A stretch of DNA of 64,000 bases. Origin: Thiosocius sp963719025. Lineage in GTDB: Bacteria; Pseudomonadota; Gammaproteobacteria; Chromatiales; Chromatiaceae. This document shows, piece after piece, positions 7,090 to 18,400 of the stretch. Location of the stretch: positions 1 through 64,000 of the forward strand of contig CAVRBK010000101.1 in NCBI GenBank assembly GCA_963719025.1, written 5' to 3'. Position 1 is the stretch's first letter, and each line of letters opens with the position of its first letter. The translations under genes and the position numbers were made by a program. Below the pieces are notes generated by a model. The model made no database searches and was not told the DNA's origin. It saw only the letters and a list, made by a program, of their open reading frames with translations.

Positions 7090-8325
7090 TCAAGACCAGG
7101 CACCGGGCGTGGTGGGCTCGTAGGGTACGACGATGGATTTACGGCGCGCCGCAATCGCAATATCCCAGGCACGCAGATGCTCTAACTGATGACCAATCGC
7201 CGCGCGAAGTTGTTGAACCGCCGGATAGGCATGATCGCCAGCACTTAGTTCGGGCAGGTGCTCCAGCAGCGCGACATAGTAATCGCGATTGCCCGCCAAC
7301 ACGCTTTGCATCGCCTGCGCCACGGCTTCATAAAGGTCGGTGCGCCCGATCGCCGGGGTCAATGAAGTAATCAGCATAGCCATTACATTGGCCAATACGT
7401 CCTCTTTGTCGGACGGCGGAATCAGAAGTTGCGCCGCAACCACGCTGCCATCGGCGGTCTTCTGATGTGGCGGCATCCAACGCCTCAGTGTTTCTAGTTC
7501 CTGAGGGAGCGCTTTCTTCATTGGCGCCGACACCCGCCCCAGAACACGCAGGGTTCCGATGCCCGGCAGATCGATACGCAACGGGACGGACCGGATGAAT
7601 CGCGCGGTGGTATTCGCAAAACCGTAGTTCAAGTAGGCATCCATCGCGTCCAGCATAGTGTAGCGAACGAAACACTCTGCAGAGCCCGCGACAGGACGGG
7701 AGGCTTTCACCACGATCGCTCGATCATCAATACCGAATGACGGGCTTGCATTGTGGTGGTTGAAGAAGTCAATGAACGGCATCAGCACGCGTTGCTTGCT
7801 TTCCGGACCAAAGGGATACTTCAGCGTGCGGCTCCCGATAAAACTCCTGGCCACCAATTCATCGATCTGGCCAGCCTGGGCAAGCGCATAGTACTTGCTG
7901 AGTTTGGGCGCATCGGCGCGCGCCTTCATCACAAAAGACAGCAGGTCCGGGTAGGGCGCGAGCGCGACCCAAGGTGTTTCAGCACGATGCGCCTTGATCT
8001 TGCCCGCACGGTTGTAGATCGAAAGCATGCTGTCAAGAACCGACCGGCGACGCTCATCCAGGCCGGCGGGAGCCGTTTTCAGCGCTATTTCCGTTTCGCT
8101 CGTGACAAATTCCAGATCCTCCACAATCGGCAGGCATGCCTCCGGAATACGCAGCAGCGGCGTCATGCCCGGAGCGTCCGACTCCACCCTGATCTGCCGA
8201 TCTGCGACAACGATCTTCAGCCGTGGGTCGAGGAAGCCACCCGCGTCTTTCACGCGAGACTCGAGATCGCGCAATAACTGTACGATTTCGCTATCGTCCG
8301 ATTCGATGATAATGCAATCGGCCAC
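7090..8325 (-). CDS. SET-domain protein, putative lysine methyltransferase
   Basis: About 411 residues from a GTG start at 8325, with AGGAGAG eight bases upstream; no better ATG exists nearby. The middle of the protein has LMPFIDFFNHHNASPSFG and then AYLNYGFANT. This is the order of SET-domain signatures (D..NH, then N/Y-GF) in the Rubisco large-subunit methyltransferase/SETD3-type branch, which methylate protein lysines or histidines using SAM. The helical C-terminal third could correspond to the substrate-binding region of that branch. Family assignment rests on these motifs only. The substrate is unknown. It is transcribed with the ferredoxin-like gene and divergent from the GlcF-type gene. 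Confidence 0.7.
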   Translation of the reverse strand: MADCIIIESDDSEIVQLLRDLESRVKDAGGFLDPRLKIVVADRQIRVESDAPGMTPLLRIPEACLPIVEDLEFVTSETEIALKTAPAGLDERRRSVLDSMLSIYNRAGKIKAHRAETPWVALAPYPDLLSFVMKARADAPKLSKYYALAQAGQIDELVARSFIGSRTLKYPFGPESKQRVLMPFIDFFNHHNASPSFGIDDRAIVVKASRPVAGSAECFVRYTMLDAMDAYLNYGFANTTARFIRSVPLRIDLPGIGTLRVLGRVSAPMKKALPQELETLRRWMPPHQKTADGSVVAAQLLIPPSDKEDVLANVMAMLITSLTPAIGRTDLYEAVAQAMQSVLAGNRDYYVALLEHLPELSAGDHAYPAVQQLRAAIGHQLEHLRAWDIAIAARRKSIVVPYEPTTPGAWS

Positions 8326-8402
8326 TGCGGGAACTCTCCTGGCTAGCTTGGGAATCCGGGACGCCGAACAGTGAAAATCGGCAATTGATGCGATCGAAGT
8401 AT

Positions 8403-9635
8403 ATGCAAGTCGACAAATCCGTGCTCGAACCCTTGCTCTGCACACAGCCGAAAGCGCTCAAGCTGTTGCGCACGGAGACCGATCGCTGCGTGAAGTGTGG
8501 CCTGTGCCTGCCGGAATGCCCGACCTATCGCATCTACGGCAGTGAGAACGAATCCCCCCGCGGCCGTATTGCCCTGGTCGAAGGCATCGTCAGCGGTCAA
8601 CTGCCCCACGATGACGCCGCACAGACCCACCTCGATCGTTGCCTGCTGTGTCGTCGCTGCGAACGGGTCTGTCCCTCGCAGGTCCGCTATGGCCGGCTGA
8701 TCGACCTCGCCCGGCAAACCATTGCGAAACCTGCCCGCCGACGGGCGCTGACAGAAATCCTGCGTCATCCAACCTGGCTCGGTCTCGCTTCGCGGGTCGC
8801 CCGCACGATTCCGCTCGCATTGTCGCGCCCGCTTGGGCGTCTGCACGGCATGCACCGACTGGGCGGCGCACTCCAATCTGACCGCTGCGCACCGGATGCC
8901 GGCACCTATCCCACCTTGACCCCGCAGATGCTTGGCCGGGTCGGCCTGTTCAAAGGCTGCGCGACAGCGGCACTGCAGGGTGGCGCGCTGCAGGATGCCT
9001 TGTTGCTGTTGCGCCGGGCTGGCCTCGACGTGCTGATCCCGAGCGACAACATCTGCTGCGGCGCACTCGACCAACATGCCGGTGAACACGACCGGGCGGA
9101 CGAACTGGCGCAACGCAATCGCATGGCCTTTGCCGGAGAACTGGATGCCGTGGTCAGCATTGCCAGCGGTTGCGGTATCCACATTGACGGCTACCAACCG
9201 CCGATGACTGCGCCGCACCGCGACATCTGCCGCGTCCTGCTCGAGATCGGCACCCTGTCGCCAGCAATGTTTCGGCCGCTCGACGACCCGGTGATGCTGC
9301 ACGTGCCCTGCAGCGTGGAGAACGTCTATCGAGGCGCGGCATGGGCCCGACACCTGTTGATGCTGATACCAGGCGTGGAGATCCTGCCCCTTGGCGAGGC
9401 GGGCCAGTGTTGCGGTGCCGCCGGCGACTACATGCTGCGTCACCCGGATGCGGCACAACAGCTGCGCCGGCCGATCATCGACGCGATCGCGGATGCGAGG
9501 GCTGCAATCCTGGTCTCGAGCAATATCGGTTGCGCCATGCACATTGCGGATGGCCTGACCGCGACACGCCAGATCGAGGTGCTTCACCCGGTCGAACTCC
9601 TTGCGCGGCAACTCGAGCCCGGTCCCCAGACATGA
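8403..9635 (+). CDS. GlcF-type (Fe-S)-binding oxidoreductase subunit
   Basis: About 410 residues. The N-terminal third carries two 4Fe-4S motifs (CVKCGLCLPECP and CLLCRRCERVCP). The C-terminal two thirds hold two cysteine-rich CCG domains (ICCGALDQ and CCGAAGDY, each paired with an upstream Cys). This layout and length match GlcF, the iron-sulfur subunit of glycolate oxidase, and related D-2-hydroxyacid/lactate oxidase subunits. No FAD subunits (GlcD/GlcE) are in the window, so the partner enzyme lies elsewhere and glycolate is not proven. The start is uncertain: ATG at 8403 follows GAAG, while ATG at 8388 and TTG at 8385 are in frame. Confidence 0.85.
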   Translation: MQVDKSVLEPLLCTQPKALKLLRTETDRCVKCGLCLPECPTYRIYGSENESPRGRIALVEGIVSGQLPHDDAAQTHLDRCLLCRRCERVCPSQVRYGRLIDLARQTIAKPARRRALTEILRHPTWLGLASRVARTIPLALSRPLGRLHGMHRLGGALQSDRCAPDAGTYPTLTPQMLGRVGLFKGCATAALQGGALQDALLLLRRAGLDVLIPSDNICCGALDQHAGEHDRADELAQRNRMAFAGELDAVVSIASGCGIHIDGYQPPMTAPHRDICRVLLEIGTLSPAMFRPLDDPVMLHVPCSVENVYRGAAWARHLLMLIPGVEILPLGEAGQCCGAAGDYMLRHPDAAQQLRRPIIDAIADARAAILVSSNIGCAMHIADGLTATRQIEVLHPVELLARQLEPGPQT

Positions 9636-9724
9636 TGTCTGGACAACCCTCGGCCTCCCACTGCGATTTGCGCTCCAGGAGTTGATACCATCGGGGCAGC
9701 AACGCTTTCAATGAGAGACATGAC

Positions 9725-10370
9725 ATGCCCAGCCGCAATCTTTCCCGGTCCGACAGCCTGGTCATCAATCTGGACCAGGCCCTGCGCACCCTGTTCGGCC
9801 GGCCACAGACCACAGAACGCAGCAATCCGGCGAACGCACTGCCGGACGTGGAACTGGATGATGCACAGCGCGACCATATTGCACGCCTGATGCGGATCAA
9901 TCATACCGGCGAGGTGTGTGCCCAGGCGCTGTACCAGGGCCAGGCCCTGACCGCGCGCGACCCCGTGGTGCGCGAGAGCATGCAACGCTCGGCCGCCGAG
10001 GAGAATGACCACCTGGACTGGTGCGAACAACGCGTCGAGGAACTGGGCGGGCACCTCAGCCTGCTCAACCCGCTGTGGTACGCCGGGTCTTTCGCCATCG
10101 GTGCCGCCGCCGGTATCGCCGGGGACAAATGGAGCCTGGGCTTTGTCGCGGAGACCGAGAAGACAGGTGGAGGGGCATATCGAAGAGCATCTCGAGCAGA
10201 TACCCGAAGACGACCGGCGCACCCGCGCCATACTCGAACAGATGAAGGCCGATGAAATCGAACACGGGCAGAAGGCGCGCGACCACGGGGGCGTCAAGCT
10301 ACCCTTCATCGTGCGCTCGCTGATGAAGGCGACCTCGAAGGTCATGACAAAGTCGGTGTACCGGATTTGA
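9725..10370 (+). CDS. coq7: 3-demethoxyubiquinol 3-hydroxylase (frameshifted)
   Basis: Di-iron hydroxylase of the last ring hydroxylation in ubiquinone synthesis. Iron ligands are visible: RINHTGEVCAQ, ENDHLDWC, and after the break EGHIEEHL and DEIEHGQKA. The protein reads normally to AETEK and then needs removal of one A near 10166 (GAGAAGACAGG to GAGAAGCAGG) to continue as QVEGHIEEHLEQIP. Both halves match the family end to end, so this is probably a sequencing error rather than a dead gene. Repaired length is about 214 residues. The ATG follows GAGAGACATGAC, and the stop is TGA at 10368-10370. Confidence 0.9.
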
Positions 10371-10374
10371 CCGG

Positions 10375-12452
10375 CTAGAGCGCTTTGCTGCCGCTCGCGG
10401 CCATCGGCCCCAGGGCATCGAACATCGGCTTGAGGTGTTTTTCGTAGGGTTTCCAGCGCGCGACCGAACTGGTGTACACCGGCTGTCGCACCTGCCACTT
10501 ACTCGCGGTCTCGACTTTGCGATCCTGTTCCCAGAATCGCAGCATATGCTCGTCCAGTCGACACCGACAAAGTCGGCCAGCTCCTGCGTCTTTCCGGGCA
10601 GGTCGGCAACCAGGTCTTCGTACTGCAGCTGGTAGATCGGATTCGGGATCACGCTGGCCCAGTGATCCATCAGCCGTTCGTACAGGCGATAGTAGAGACC
10701 AAGCGTTTTCAGGTCGTAGGCGTAGTCGTGGAAACCGGCGAAATCCTGGAAGAAGATCGACAGCAGATTGTCGCGCGGATCGCGCTTGATATGGATGACT
10801 GGCGCGTTTGGGAACAGCAGCCCGAACAGTCCGAGTTGCTGGAAATTGTGCGGCAGCTTGTTGCTGACGAACGTCTCGCCGTGCTCGATCAGCGGCTGCA
10901 TCTTGTTCAGGTAGGCCTCGGCGTATTGCTGGACCTGATCCCGTTGCAAATTGCCGGCCAACGCCAGGCCACGTCGAAAATCTGGGATCGGCAGCTCTGG
11001 CACGGCCGACAGACCAGAAATCGCACCATACTCGCCGGCACCGAACACGGCTTGGGATGAGAGCTGATGATTTGCTCGGTCAGCGTGGTCCCCGAGCGCG
11101 GCATACCGACAATCAGGATGGGCAGGCGAGACGGTTACCCCAATCGCGCACGTTCGGCAAAAAATTCGCGGGTCAGTGATTTTCTCGATCTGACCAGCCA
11201 GCCAGGTATGCATGGCGGTCGAAACTGTATCCCTTCAGATGGTTACCGAGCCGATAATAGCTGAATGACTCGTCGTAAGTGTTTGGCATAGCGATAGTAG
11301 TCACCGAGCGCAAACCCAATACTCCGACGCGAATCGGCATCCACGGATTTGTCATCCGCCAAGGTGCGCAGTCGCGAGGTTTCGTCATCACTGATCTTCC
11401 GTCCTGGCGCAACGGTCAGACCGGAAAAGGCGTTAACATTCTCTGGATCGAGTTCGAGAACTCTGTTCAGACATTTTTCCTGCGCTGGGAAATCGCCAAT
11501 CAGGGTGTACTCGTTGGCAATTCGGAGAATGTAGCTAATGCTGTCATGGGATGCCTCGAATGCCTCTTCGAGCAGCACCTTGGCCTCGGCCATATCACCG
11601 TGGGCGGTACGAGATTCTCGATCTGGCGTACTTGACCGGGCCAATGTTGAAACCCTGGGCCTCCGCCCGCTCGAGCGCAATCAAGGCCTGATCGTGGTCA
11701 CCTGCCTGTGACAACACATCGCCCAACGCGAACCAGATCTGCGGCGACTCCGGTTGCTTCTCCAGCGCGCGCCGATAATAGTCTTCGGCGACCAGGTGCC
11801 GCCCCAGGCCGCGATAGATGTTGCCGATCTTGTGCAGCAGTTCGACGTCCGGGTCTGATACCAGTTCTTCGACCCGCTTGATGTCTTCGGCCGTTCTGGC
11901 CGGCCGCAACAGCTCCATGTTGCAGATCGCAAGATTAAGGTGCATCTGCGGATTATCGGGCTGCAGTCGCGCCGCCTCGCTGAACGCGGACTCGGCCTCT
12001 TCCTGCTGATCTTTCTTGACAAAAATTATCCCGAGGTTGGCATAGGCATCTGCCGCAGTCGGCTCCAGGCGCACCGTGTGACGGAAGCTGTCCAGCGCAC
12101 CATCCAGGTCGCCCTTCGCAGCAAGCGCATTGCCAAGGTTGTAGTGATAGAGCGCGATCTTGGGTGCCAGTTTTATCGCGCCCTTGATCAGCTGAATGCC
12201 GCGATCGGCATCGCCGGCGTACAGGGCGGCCTGGCCACCAAGATGCAGCAGGTCGGGATTCTTGGGATCGAGTTGCAGGCCGTGATCGATCGTATTGATC
12301 GCATTTTGCAGATCCCCCGCATTCAACAGCGCCACTGCCTGCTGAGCGGCCTGCATGGCGGCCTGCTTTTCGTTACTGGTCTTGGCCGGGCCCTTGGCCA
12401 CGCCCTTGTTGGACGATGGCTTGCCGACCTTCTTGTGCTGTTTTTTGCCCAT
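10375..12452 (-). CDS. TPR-repeat sulfotransferase family protein (multiple frameshifts)
   Basis: The N-terminal part (12452 to about 11640) is intact: a Lys-rich start (MGKKQHKKVGKPSSN), then at least six tetratricopeptide repeats (for example YHYNLGNALAAKGDLDGAL and AYANLGIIFVKKDQQEEA). The rest is spread over three frames. Further TPR sequence (AKVLLEEAFEASHD) leads to the PAPS-binding motif PRSGTTLTEQIISSHP near 11090. HIKRDPRDNLLSIFF and FQDFAGFHDYAYD follow, and the C-terminus runs to the stop at 10375. These are hallmarks of the Sulfotransfer_3 family fused to TPRs. Breaks lie near 11640, 11300, 11130, 11050 and 10555. With five breaks in 2.1 kb it is the worst gene here; sequencing error is likely but genuine decay cannot be excluded. 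Confidence 0.8.
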
Positions 12453-12512
12453 TGCTTCAGATCCGGTTGTTGAAGCGGGAAACGGCCCCGCTTCGATTGC
12501 GCGAGGTATTGC

Positions 12513-13579
12513 TTAGTCGTGGTAGGGGCGGCTCAACTCGTGCACCGCCTCGATCATCGCGCCGGCGTGTTCCGGTGGAATCGCCGGGTGGATACCGTGG
12601 CCGAGATTGAACACGTGGCCAGAGCCCTTGCCGTAACCCTCGATGATCTCACGCCACGGCGCGACGGATCGCGTCGGGCGAGGCGTACAGGGTGCAGGGA
12701 TCGAGATTGCCCTGCAGGGCAACCCGGTCGCCGACCCGCTTGCGCGCCTCGCCGATATCGATGGTCCAGTCCAGGCCGAGGGCGTCGCAGCCGGTGTCGG
12801 CCATCAGCTCCAGCCACTGGCCGCCGCCCTTGGTGAACAGGATGACCGGCACCTTGCGGCCGTCGTCCTCGCGGGTCAGGCCCTCGACGATGCGCTGCAT
12901 GTAGGCCAGCGAGAAGGCTTGGTAATCACGCGGGGTGAGCACGCCGCCCCAGGTGTCGAAGATCATCAGCGCCTGGGCACCGGCTGCGATCTGGGCGTTG
13001 AGATAGGACGTGACCGAGTCGGCCAGCTTGCCGAGCAGCGCGTGCATCAGCGTCGGGCTCGTCGTACATCATGCCCTTCGAGCGAGTGAAGGTCTTGCTG
13101 CTGCCGCCTTCGACCATGTAGGTGGCCAGGGTCCAGGGGCTGCCGGAAAAGCCGATCAGCGGCACCCGGCCGTCGAGTTCGCGGCGGATCGTGCGCACCG
13201 CATCCATCACGTAGCCCAGATCCTGTTCCGGATCCGGCACGCCCAGCGCATCGATCGCCGCCTTGTCGCGCACCGGGCGCTCGAAGCGGGGCCCTTCGCC
13301 CTCGCTGAAATACAGGCCCAGGCCCATGGCGTCGGGGATGGTGAGGATGTCGGAGAACAGGATCGCCGCGTCCAGCGGGAAGCGCTCGAGCGGCTGCAGG
13401 GTGACCTCGCAGGCCAGTTCCGGATTCTTGCACAGATCCATGAAACTGCCGGCCTTGGCGCGCGTGGCGCGGTACTCGGGCAGATAGCGACCGGCCTGGC
13501 GCATCATCCAGACCGGGGTGACATCGACGGGCTGGCGCAGCAGGGCGCGCAGAAATCGGTCGTTTTTCAATTCTGACAT
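12513..13579 (-). CDS. hemE: uroporphyrinogen decarboxylase (two frameshifts)
   Basis: Decarboxylates uroporphyrinogen III to coproporphyrinogen III in heme synthesis. The start MSELKNDRFLRALLRQPVDVTPVWMMRQAGRYLPEY contains the signature RQAGRYLPEY. The catalytic Asp segment AILFSDILTIPDAMG, the FSGSPWTLATYM loop and the FTKGGG/GCDALGLDW region follow, and the end is HGIHPAIPPEHA...RPYHD. One extra T near 13049 (PDA/MHALLGKL) and one indel near 12665 (before PWREIIEGYG) break the frame. Family sequence continues across both, so probably sequencing errors. Repaired length is about 355 residues. About 300 bases of gene-free DNA separate it from gltD. Confidence 0.93.
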
Positions 13580-13877
13580 GTGGTTACCGTGCGGCGGCTG
13601 TTCGCGCTGCGAGTCTGAGGATGCGAACGACTCGAAGTGCGCTGGGCCGAATTATTGTTTAGGGATTGAATAAGCAAAGACGAAGTCTAGCGCAGGCGCG
13701 CACTCGCGTCCCTTCGCCTGGGGGAATTTGCGTGGCACCCGCTCAGAACAGCGGGCGGAAAGCCGGGGGGCAGGCGCGAGGCCGATGCCGGCGCGCCGCA
13801 ATTGAACAAGCTGCCACGAGCGCAGCCCGAATGACCGGCCGGCTCGACCACCGGATGCCTGTCCAGCGCGAATCACA

Positions 13878-15335
13878 TCAGCGCGGCAGCGAGGTCATAC
13901 CCATCAGGTATTCATCGACCGCACGGGCGCACTGTCGGCCCTCGCGGATCGCCCAGACCACCAGCGATTGCCCGCGTCGCATGTCACCGGCGCTGAACAC
14001 ACCATCGACCGAGGTCTTGTACGCGGCGGCACCGTCGGTTTCACCCTGTACATTGCCGCGTCCGTCGAGCGCCACGCCAAGGTCGGTCAGCATCCCCTCG
14101 TGCACCGGGTGAACAAAGCCCATCGCCAGGGTGACCAGTTCGGCCTTGATCTCGAACTCCGAGTTTTCGACCTCGGACATCTTCCACTGACCCTGCTCGT
14201 CCTTGTCCCAACGCACCAGTGCACACTTGAGGGTGCGCAGCTGGCCATTTGCATCACCGATGAATTCCTTGGTGGCAACATTCCACATGCGTTCGCAACC
14301 CTCTTCCTGCGAGGTCGAGGTACGCAGCTTATTTGGCCAGTCAGGCCAGGTCACACCCTTGTCTTCGCGCTCCGGCGGCTTGTCGAGGATCTCGATCTGG
14401 GTCACCGAGGCGGCACCGTGGCGATTCGACGTACCGATGCAATCCGAACCGGTATCGCCACCACCGATCACGACAACGTGTTTGCCCGCCGCGCTGATCA
14501 GCTTGTCCGCCGCACCGGGCACCTCCTGCACAAGCTTGCTGTTGGCGCGCAGGAAGTCCATGGCGAAATGCACACCGCCAAGCTCACGACCGGGAATCGG
14601 CAGGTCGCGCGGCTTTTCCGAACCACCGGCGAGAACCACCGCATCGTATTCATCGACCAGGCGCTGGACCGGAAAATTGGCGCTGCCGACATGGGTGTTG
14701 ATACGGAACTTGACGCCCTCGGCCTTCATCTGCCCCATGCGGCGCTTGATCACCTGCTTGGCCAGCTTGAAATCGGGGATGCCGTAGCGCAGCAGACCGC
14801 CGACACCGTCTTCTTTTTCGAACACGGAGACGGCATGGCCGGCACGTGCCAGTTGCTGGGCGGCCGCCAGGCCGGACGGCCCGGAGCCGACGATAGCGAC
14901 ACGTTTGCCGGTCTTGTGCGGTGGTATCAGCGGCTGAATCCAGCCCTCTTCCCAGGCCTTTTCGACGATCGAAAGCTCGATGTTCTTGATCGTTACCGGT
15001 GAGTCATCGATATTCAGCGTGCACGAGGCCTCACAGGGCGCAGGACAGATGCGGCCGGTGAACTCGGGAAAGTTATTGGTCGAGTGCAGGGTATCGATCG
15101 CCGCACGCCAGTCGCCCTGGTAGACCAGGTCGTTCCAGTCCGGGATCAGGTTGTCGACCGGGCAGCCCTGATGGCAGAAGGGAATCCCGCAATCCATGCA
15201 ACGCGCACCCTGGCGGCTGACCTCCTCTTCCGGCAACGCAATAGCGAACTCGTTGAAGTGGGTGAGTCGATCGGCCACCGGCGCATAGTTGCGATCCTGA
15301 CGGTCGATTTCTTTAAAACCTGTTGGCTTACCCAT
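13878..15335 (-). CDS. gltD: glutamate synthase [NADPH] small chain
   Basis: The 485-residue flavoprotein passes electrons from NADPH to GltB. Residues 1-140 hold the Cys clusters for two 4Fe-4S centres (RCMDCGIPFCHQGCP and GRICPAPCEASC). The FAD site VGSGPSGLAAA follows at about 150, and the NADPH site IGGGDTGSDC at about 290. The C-terminal GVFSAGDMRRGQSLVVWAI is the conserved FAD-binding end. Intact. It follows gltB by about 100 bases, with a REP-like hairpin in the gap. Confidence 0.97.
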   Translation of the reverse strand: MGKPTGFKEIDRQDRNYAPVADRLTHFNEFAIALPEEEVSRQGARCMDCGIPFCHQGCPVDNLIPDWNDLVYQGDWRAAIDTLHSTNNFPEFTGRICPAPCEASCTLNIDDSPVTIKNIELSIVEKAWEEGWIQPLIPPHKTGKRVAIVGSGPSGLAAAQQLARAGHAVSVFEKEDGVGGLLRYGIPDFKLAKQVIKRRMGQMKAEGVKFRINTHVGSANFPVQRLVDEYDAVVLAGGSEKPRDLPIPGRELGGVHFAMDFLRANSKLVQEVPGAADKLISAAGKHVVVIGGGDTGSDCIGTSNRHGAASVTQIEILDKPPEREDKGVTWPDWPNKLRTSTSQEEGCERMWNVATKEFIGDANGQLRTLKCALVRWDKDEQGQWKMSEVENSEFEIKAELVTLAMGFVHPVHEGMLTDLGVALDGRGNVQGETDGAAAYKTSVDGVFSAGDMRRGQSLVVWAIREGRQCARAVDEYLMGMTSLPR

Positions 15336-15386
15336 GGTCTTTCATCTCTCGCGAAGGGGCAGGACCCCTTCATCATTGGAAACCTC

Positions 15387-15405
15387 ATCCCGGCCGTGCC
15401 GGGAT
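15387..15405. repeat. REP-like hairpin between gltB and gltD
   Basis: ATCCCGGC pairs perfectly with GCCGGGAT around a 3-base loop, flanked by CCAAT. The same ATCCCGG...CCGGGATCCA core occurs at 3319-3362. It could modulate gltD expression relative to gltB by stalling or RNA stability; that is inference. Confidence 0.6.
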
Positions 15406-15438
15406 CCAATCATCAGCGCGCATCCACCATCGCGGATA

Positions 15439-18400
15439 TCACGCAGCGCTTTTGGCCTTTTCGTGCTCCGCCTGCATCTCGGTGAGCGCGCGGCGATAGT
15501 CGACCGGCATGACCTTCTTGAACCGGGTCAGCGCGTTATCCCAATCGTCAAGCAGACGCCTGGCCACAGCGGAACCGGTGTGCTGCAGATGCCCCTCGAT
15601 CAGCTGGCGCAGGCGGATGGCATCGAAACGCGTCATGTCGTGTGACACATCAACGCGACCATGCGCCTCGAGATCGCCACCCTGGTGTGCCAGATGCTCG
15701 AGTGCATCATCTTCGGCAACAACGGGCTCAAGCTCGACCATTGCCAGGTTGCAGCGCTGATCGAAGGTAGCGTCCTCATCCAACACGTAGGCGATACCGC
15801 CTGACATGCCGGCCGCAAAGTTGCGGCCGGTCGGCCCGAGAACCACGACGACCCCGCCGGTCATGTACTCGCAACCGTGGTCGCCGACACCCTCGACGAC
15901 GGCCAAGGCACCGGAATTGCGCACGGCAAATCGCTCACCCGCCACGCCGCGGAAGTAGCATTCGCCCTTGACCGCGCCATACAGCACGGTGTTGCCGACA
16001 ATGATGTTGTCTTCGGCCTTTTCGATCTTGCATTCAGCTGGCGGGTAGATCACCAGCTTGCCGCCGGACAGACCTTTGCCGACGTAATCGTTACCCTCAC
16101 CGGCCAATTCGATCGAGATACCCTGTGCAAGCCAGGCACCGAACGACTGGCCGGCGGTTCCCTTGACGTTGATCTTGATGGTGCCATCGGGCAGGCCGGC
16201 AAAGCCGTACTTCTCGGCCACGCGCCCGGACAGCAGGGTACCGAAGGTGCGGTTGACGTTCTGGATGGCGATGTCGATCTCGACCTTCTCGCCATTCTCC
16301 AGCGCCGGCCTCGCCAGCTCGATCAACTTGTTGTCGAGTGCCTTGTCGATGCCGTGGTCCTGGATCTTCCGACCAGTAAACCGTGTCACCTTCAGCCGCG
16401 GTGGGCTTGGTCAACAGGCGGCTGTAGTCCAGTCCGCGCGCCTTCCAGTGTTCGATCGCCTTGCGCATGTCGAGGCGATCCATCTGGCCGACCATATCCT
16501 CGAAGGAGCGGAAGCCCAGTCTGGCCATCAGCTGGCGCACCTCTTCGGCGACGAAGAAGAAATAGTTGATCACGTGCTCCGGCTTGCCGGTGAAGCGCTT
16601 GCGCAGTTCCGGGTCCTGCGTGGCGACGCCGACCGGGCAGGTGTTGAGATGGCACTTGCGCATCATGATGCAGCCTTCGGCGATCAGCGGCGCGGTGGCG
16701 AAACCGATTTCGTCGGCACCCAGCAGCGCGGCAATCACCACGTCGCGTCCGGTACGCATGCCGCCGTCGGCCTGCACCGCGATGCGCGAGCGCAGACGGT
16801 TCATCACCAGGGTCTGGTGGGTCTCGGCCAGGCCGATTTCCCACGGCGAACCGGCATGCTTGACCGAGGTCAGCGGTGACGCGCCGGTACCACCGTCGTA
16901 ACCGGCGATGGTGACGTGATCGGCGTGCGCCTTGGACACACCGGCGGCAACGGTACCGACCCCCACCTCGGAGACCAGCTTGACCGAGATCCGCGCCTTC
17001 GGGTTCACGTTCTTCAGGTCGTGGATCAGCTGAGCCAGATCCTCGATCGAGTAGATATCGTGGTGCGGCGGCGGCGAGATCAGGCCGACACCGGGGGTCG
17101 AATGGCGCACCCGTGCGATCTGTTGGTTTACCTTGTGACCCGGTAGCTGACCACCCTCACCGGGCTTGGCGCCCTGGGCCATCTTGATCTGGATATCGTC
17201 GGCATTGACCAGGTATTCGGTGGTCACACCGAAGCGTCCGGATGCCACCTGCTTGATCGCCGAACGCTCGGGGTTCATCGAACCGTCGGCCAGCGGGTTG
17301 AAGCGCTCGGGCTCTTCGCCGCCTTCACCGGTATTCGACTTGCCGCCGATGGCGTTCATCGCCTTGGCCAGGGTTGAATGCGCCTCGTACGAGATCGAGC
17401 CGAAGGACATCGCACCGGTCGCGAAGCGTTTGACGATATCGCGTGCCGGCTCGACCTCGTCAAGCGGGATCGGCTGATCGGCGAAATCGAATTCAAACAG
17501 GCCACGCAAGGTCAGCAGATGTTCATTCTGTTCGTCGACGATGCGCGAAAACTCTTCGAAGGTCTTTGCATTGTTGCCACGCACCGCGTGCTGCAGCTTG
17601 CCGATCGTCTCCGGTGTCCAGATGTGATCCTCGCCGCGCAGCCGGTAGGCGTAATCGCCGCCCACATCGAGATGCTTGCGATAGATCTGCTTGTTGCCGA
17701 AGGCATCCTGGTGCCAACGCAGCGCCTCGGCGGCGACTTCGTCGAGACCGATTCCCTCGATCGTGGTCGAAGTCCCGGTGAAATACCGGTCGATGAAAGC
17801 GGTCGACAGACCGATGGCATCAAAGATCTGTGCGCCACAGTACGACTGATAGGTTGAGATACCCATCTTCGACATGACCTTGAACAGCCCTTTGCCAACG
17901 GCCTTGACGTAGCGCTGACGCGCCTCGTCGATCGACGGCGTGCCGTCCAGCGACGGCAACATGGCCTGAATCGTGTCGAACGCGAGATACGGGTTGACCG
18001 CCTCGGCGCCAAAACCGGCCAGCGTGGCAAAATGATGTACCTCGAGTGCCGCGCCGGTCTCGACCACCAGGCCAGAATCGGTGCGCAGGCCATGGCGAAT
18101 CAGGTGATGGTGCACCGCCGACGTGGCCAGCAGTGCCGGAATCGCGATGTTATCGGCATCGATCGGCCGATCGGACAGAATCAGGATATTGTAATCGTCG
18201 CGCACCGCCTGTTCGGCGGCCCTGCACAACCTTTGCAGGGCGGCGGCCATGCCGTCCTCACCCTCGGTTACCGGGTAGGTGATGCCCAGCGTCTTGGTGC
18301 GGAAGCCATCGCAGTTGTCTTCGATATTGCGGATGCGCTCCAGGTCTTCGTTGGTCAGCACCGGCTGACTGACCTCGAGGCGCATATTCTCGCCACCGGA

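Noticed and set aside
13652..13876. Short leftward frame between hemE and gltD
   Set aside because: Composition is Arg/Ala-rich with no recognisable pattern and no good start signal.
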